Assembly: GCA_944391835.1 (NCBI GenBank)
Contig: CALXVA010000003.1
Span: forward strand, 1 to 55,852
DNA: 55,852 nucleotides
Direction: 5' to 3'
DNA from: an uncultured Clostridia bacterium
Lineage (GTDB): Bacteria; Bacillota; Clostridia; TANB77; CAG-508
Translations under genes and position numbers: made by a program
Part shown: positions 55,565-55,852 of the stretch, one piece after another
Layout: each line of letters begins with the position of its first letter
Position numbering within the stretch: position 1 is the first letter of the stretch
The notes under the pieces: model-generated
The model's database searches: none
Told to the model about the DNA's origin: nothing
Seen by the model: the letters and a program-made list of their open reading frames with translations, nothing else

Positions 55565-55650
55565 AAATACTCACAATCCTTTCTTGAAAATAAAATTGGT
55601 TGAAAAATTATAAATTTTCTTCAACCTTCATTTCCTCAATATTTTTATCT

Positions 55651-55680
55651 ATTATATAGCAAAATAAATAAAAGCGTCAA
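55651..55680 (-). promoter_or_regulatory. SigA promoter of the NUDIX gene
   Basis: Reverse strand: TTGACG, an 18-base spacer and TATAAT. A small hairpin, GGTTGAA with its complement (55598-55626), lies in the leader between promoter and gene. Confidence 0.65.
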
Positions 55681-55852
55681 GTGAAAAGTTAAATGCAATT
55701 CTGTAAAGTAATTGCATTTTGTACAATTAAATGAAATAAATAAAAGTAAAGAGAATAATAATAAAATGATTGACACGGGAATTTGACAGTTAATTAAATA
55801 AAAAATCGATGTAAGCATTGAAAGTGCTTAATTTTTTTGTCAATTTTTTCTT
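55681..55852. other. AT-rich gap at the right edge, no gene seen
   Basis: I see no coding frame of useful length. TTGACA occurs at about 55772 and a weak hairpin (TAAGCA with TGCTTA, then seven T) near 55812-55842. The next gene, if any, lies beyond the window. Confidence 0.5.

Overview
The window comes from the chromosome of an endospore-forming, low-GC (about 30% by eye) member of the Clostridia, probably an uncultured or gut lineage. Evidence: AGGAGG-type ribosome binding sites, A-rich coding bias, CotF-type coat proteins, SpoIIE, an SleB/G5 cell-wall hydrolase, MecA, and the DUF4321-radC-mreBCD-mrdA-minC cluster. There is no phage, plasmid, CRISPR or rRNA/tRNA gene that I can recognise.

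Layout. 0-3 kb: the C-terminal end of an AAA/DUF4143 ATPase cut by the window edge, an RLIG1/DUF5565-type RNA ligase, a ZIP metal transporter decapitated exactly at its NLPEG motif (pseudogene), and a GT39-type membrane glycosyltransferase. 3-5.5 kb: pcrA. 5.7-16.9 kb: a sortase locus, made of an LPITA-bearing membrane protein, sortase A1, a 1411-aa DUF11/Cna_B/VWA protein, then a second copy of the sortase and of the giant protein. 17-18.7 kb: two small spore coat proteins and an M23 peptidase that seems to start on ATT. 18.8-26 kb: mecA (reverse), then DUF4321-radC-mreB-mreC-mreD-mrdA-minC (rod shape, elongation, division-site selection). 26.1-27.1 kb: a three-gene reverse operon of unrecognised small proteins, including a 50-aa gene. 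27.5-39.2 kb: two very large surface proteins (1714 and 2181 aa) in one operon behind a dense regulatory region. 39.8-47 kb: spoIIE, a WG-repeat protein, an unknown tail-anchored protein, acpS and tatD. 47-55.6 kb: htpX and lemA (reverse), the SleB/G5 hydrolase, exoA, a coiled-coil protein with nine 33-bp repeats, an OmpR-type two-component pair, and a NUDIX hydrolase.

Most of the window concerns the cell envelope: wall synthesis and shape (mre, mrdA), wall hydrolysis (M23, SleB), covalent surface display (sortases and giant proteins) and sporulation (SpoIIE, coat). Both surface-protein loci share an upstream pair of TGTAAT direct repeats 11 bp apart followed by TTCCGTAA, which suggests a common regulator, possibly of the OmpR/PhoB type.

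Non-coding structure is unusually rich. A four-member family of GTGGACAAAAGGGAC palindromes serves as terminators. A 282-bp imperfect palindrome with a perfect 9-bp target duplication (a MITE) has landed in the spoIIE terminator. Two further long palindromes lie at 39.3-39.5 and 46.9-47.1 kb. All functional statements rest on reading motifs by eye; no database search was run.
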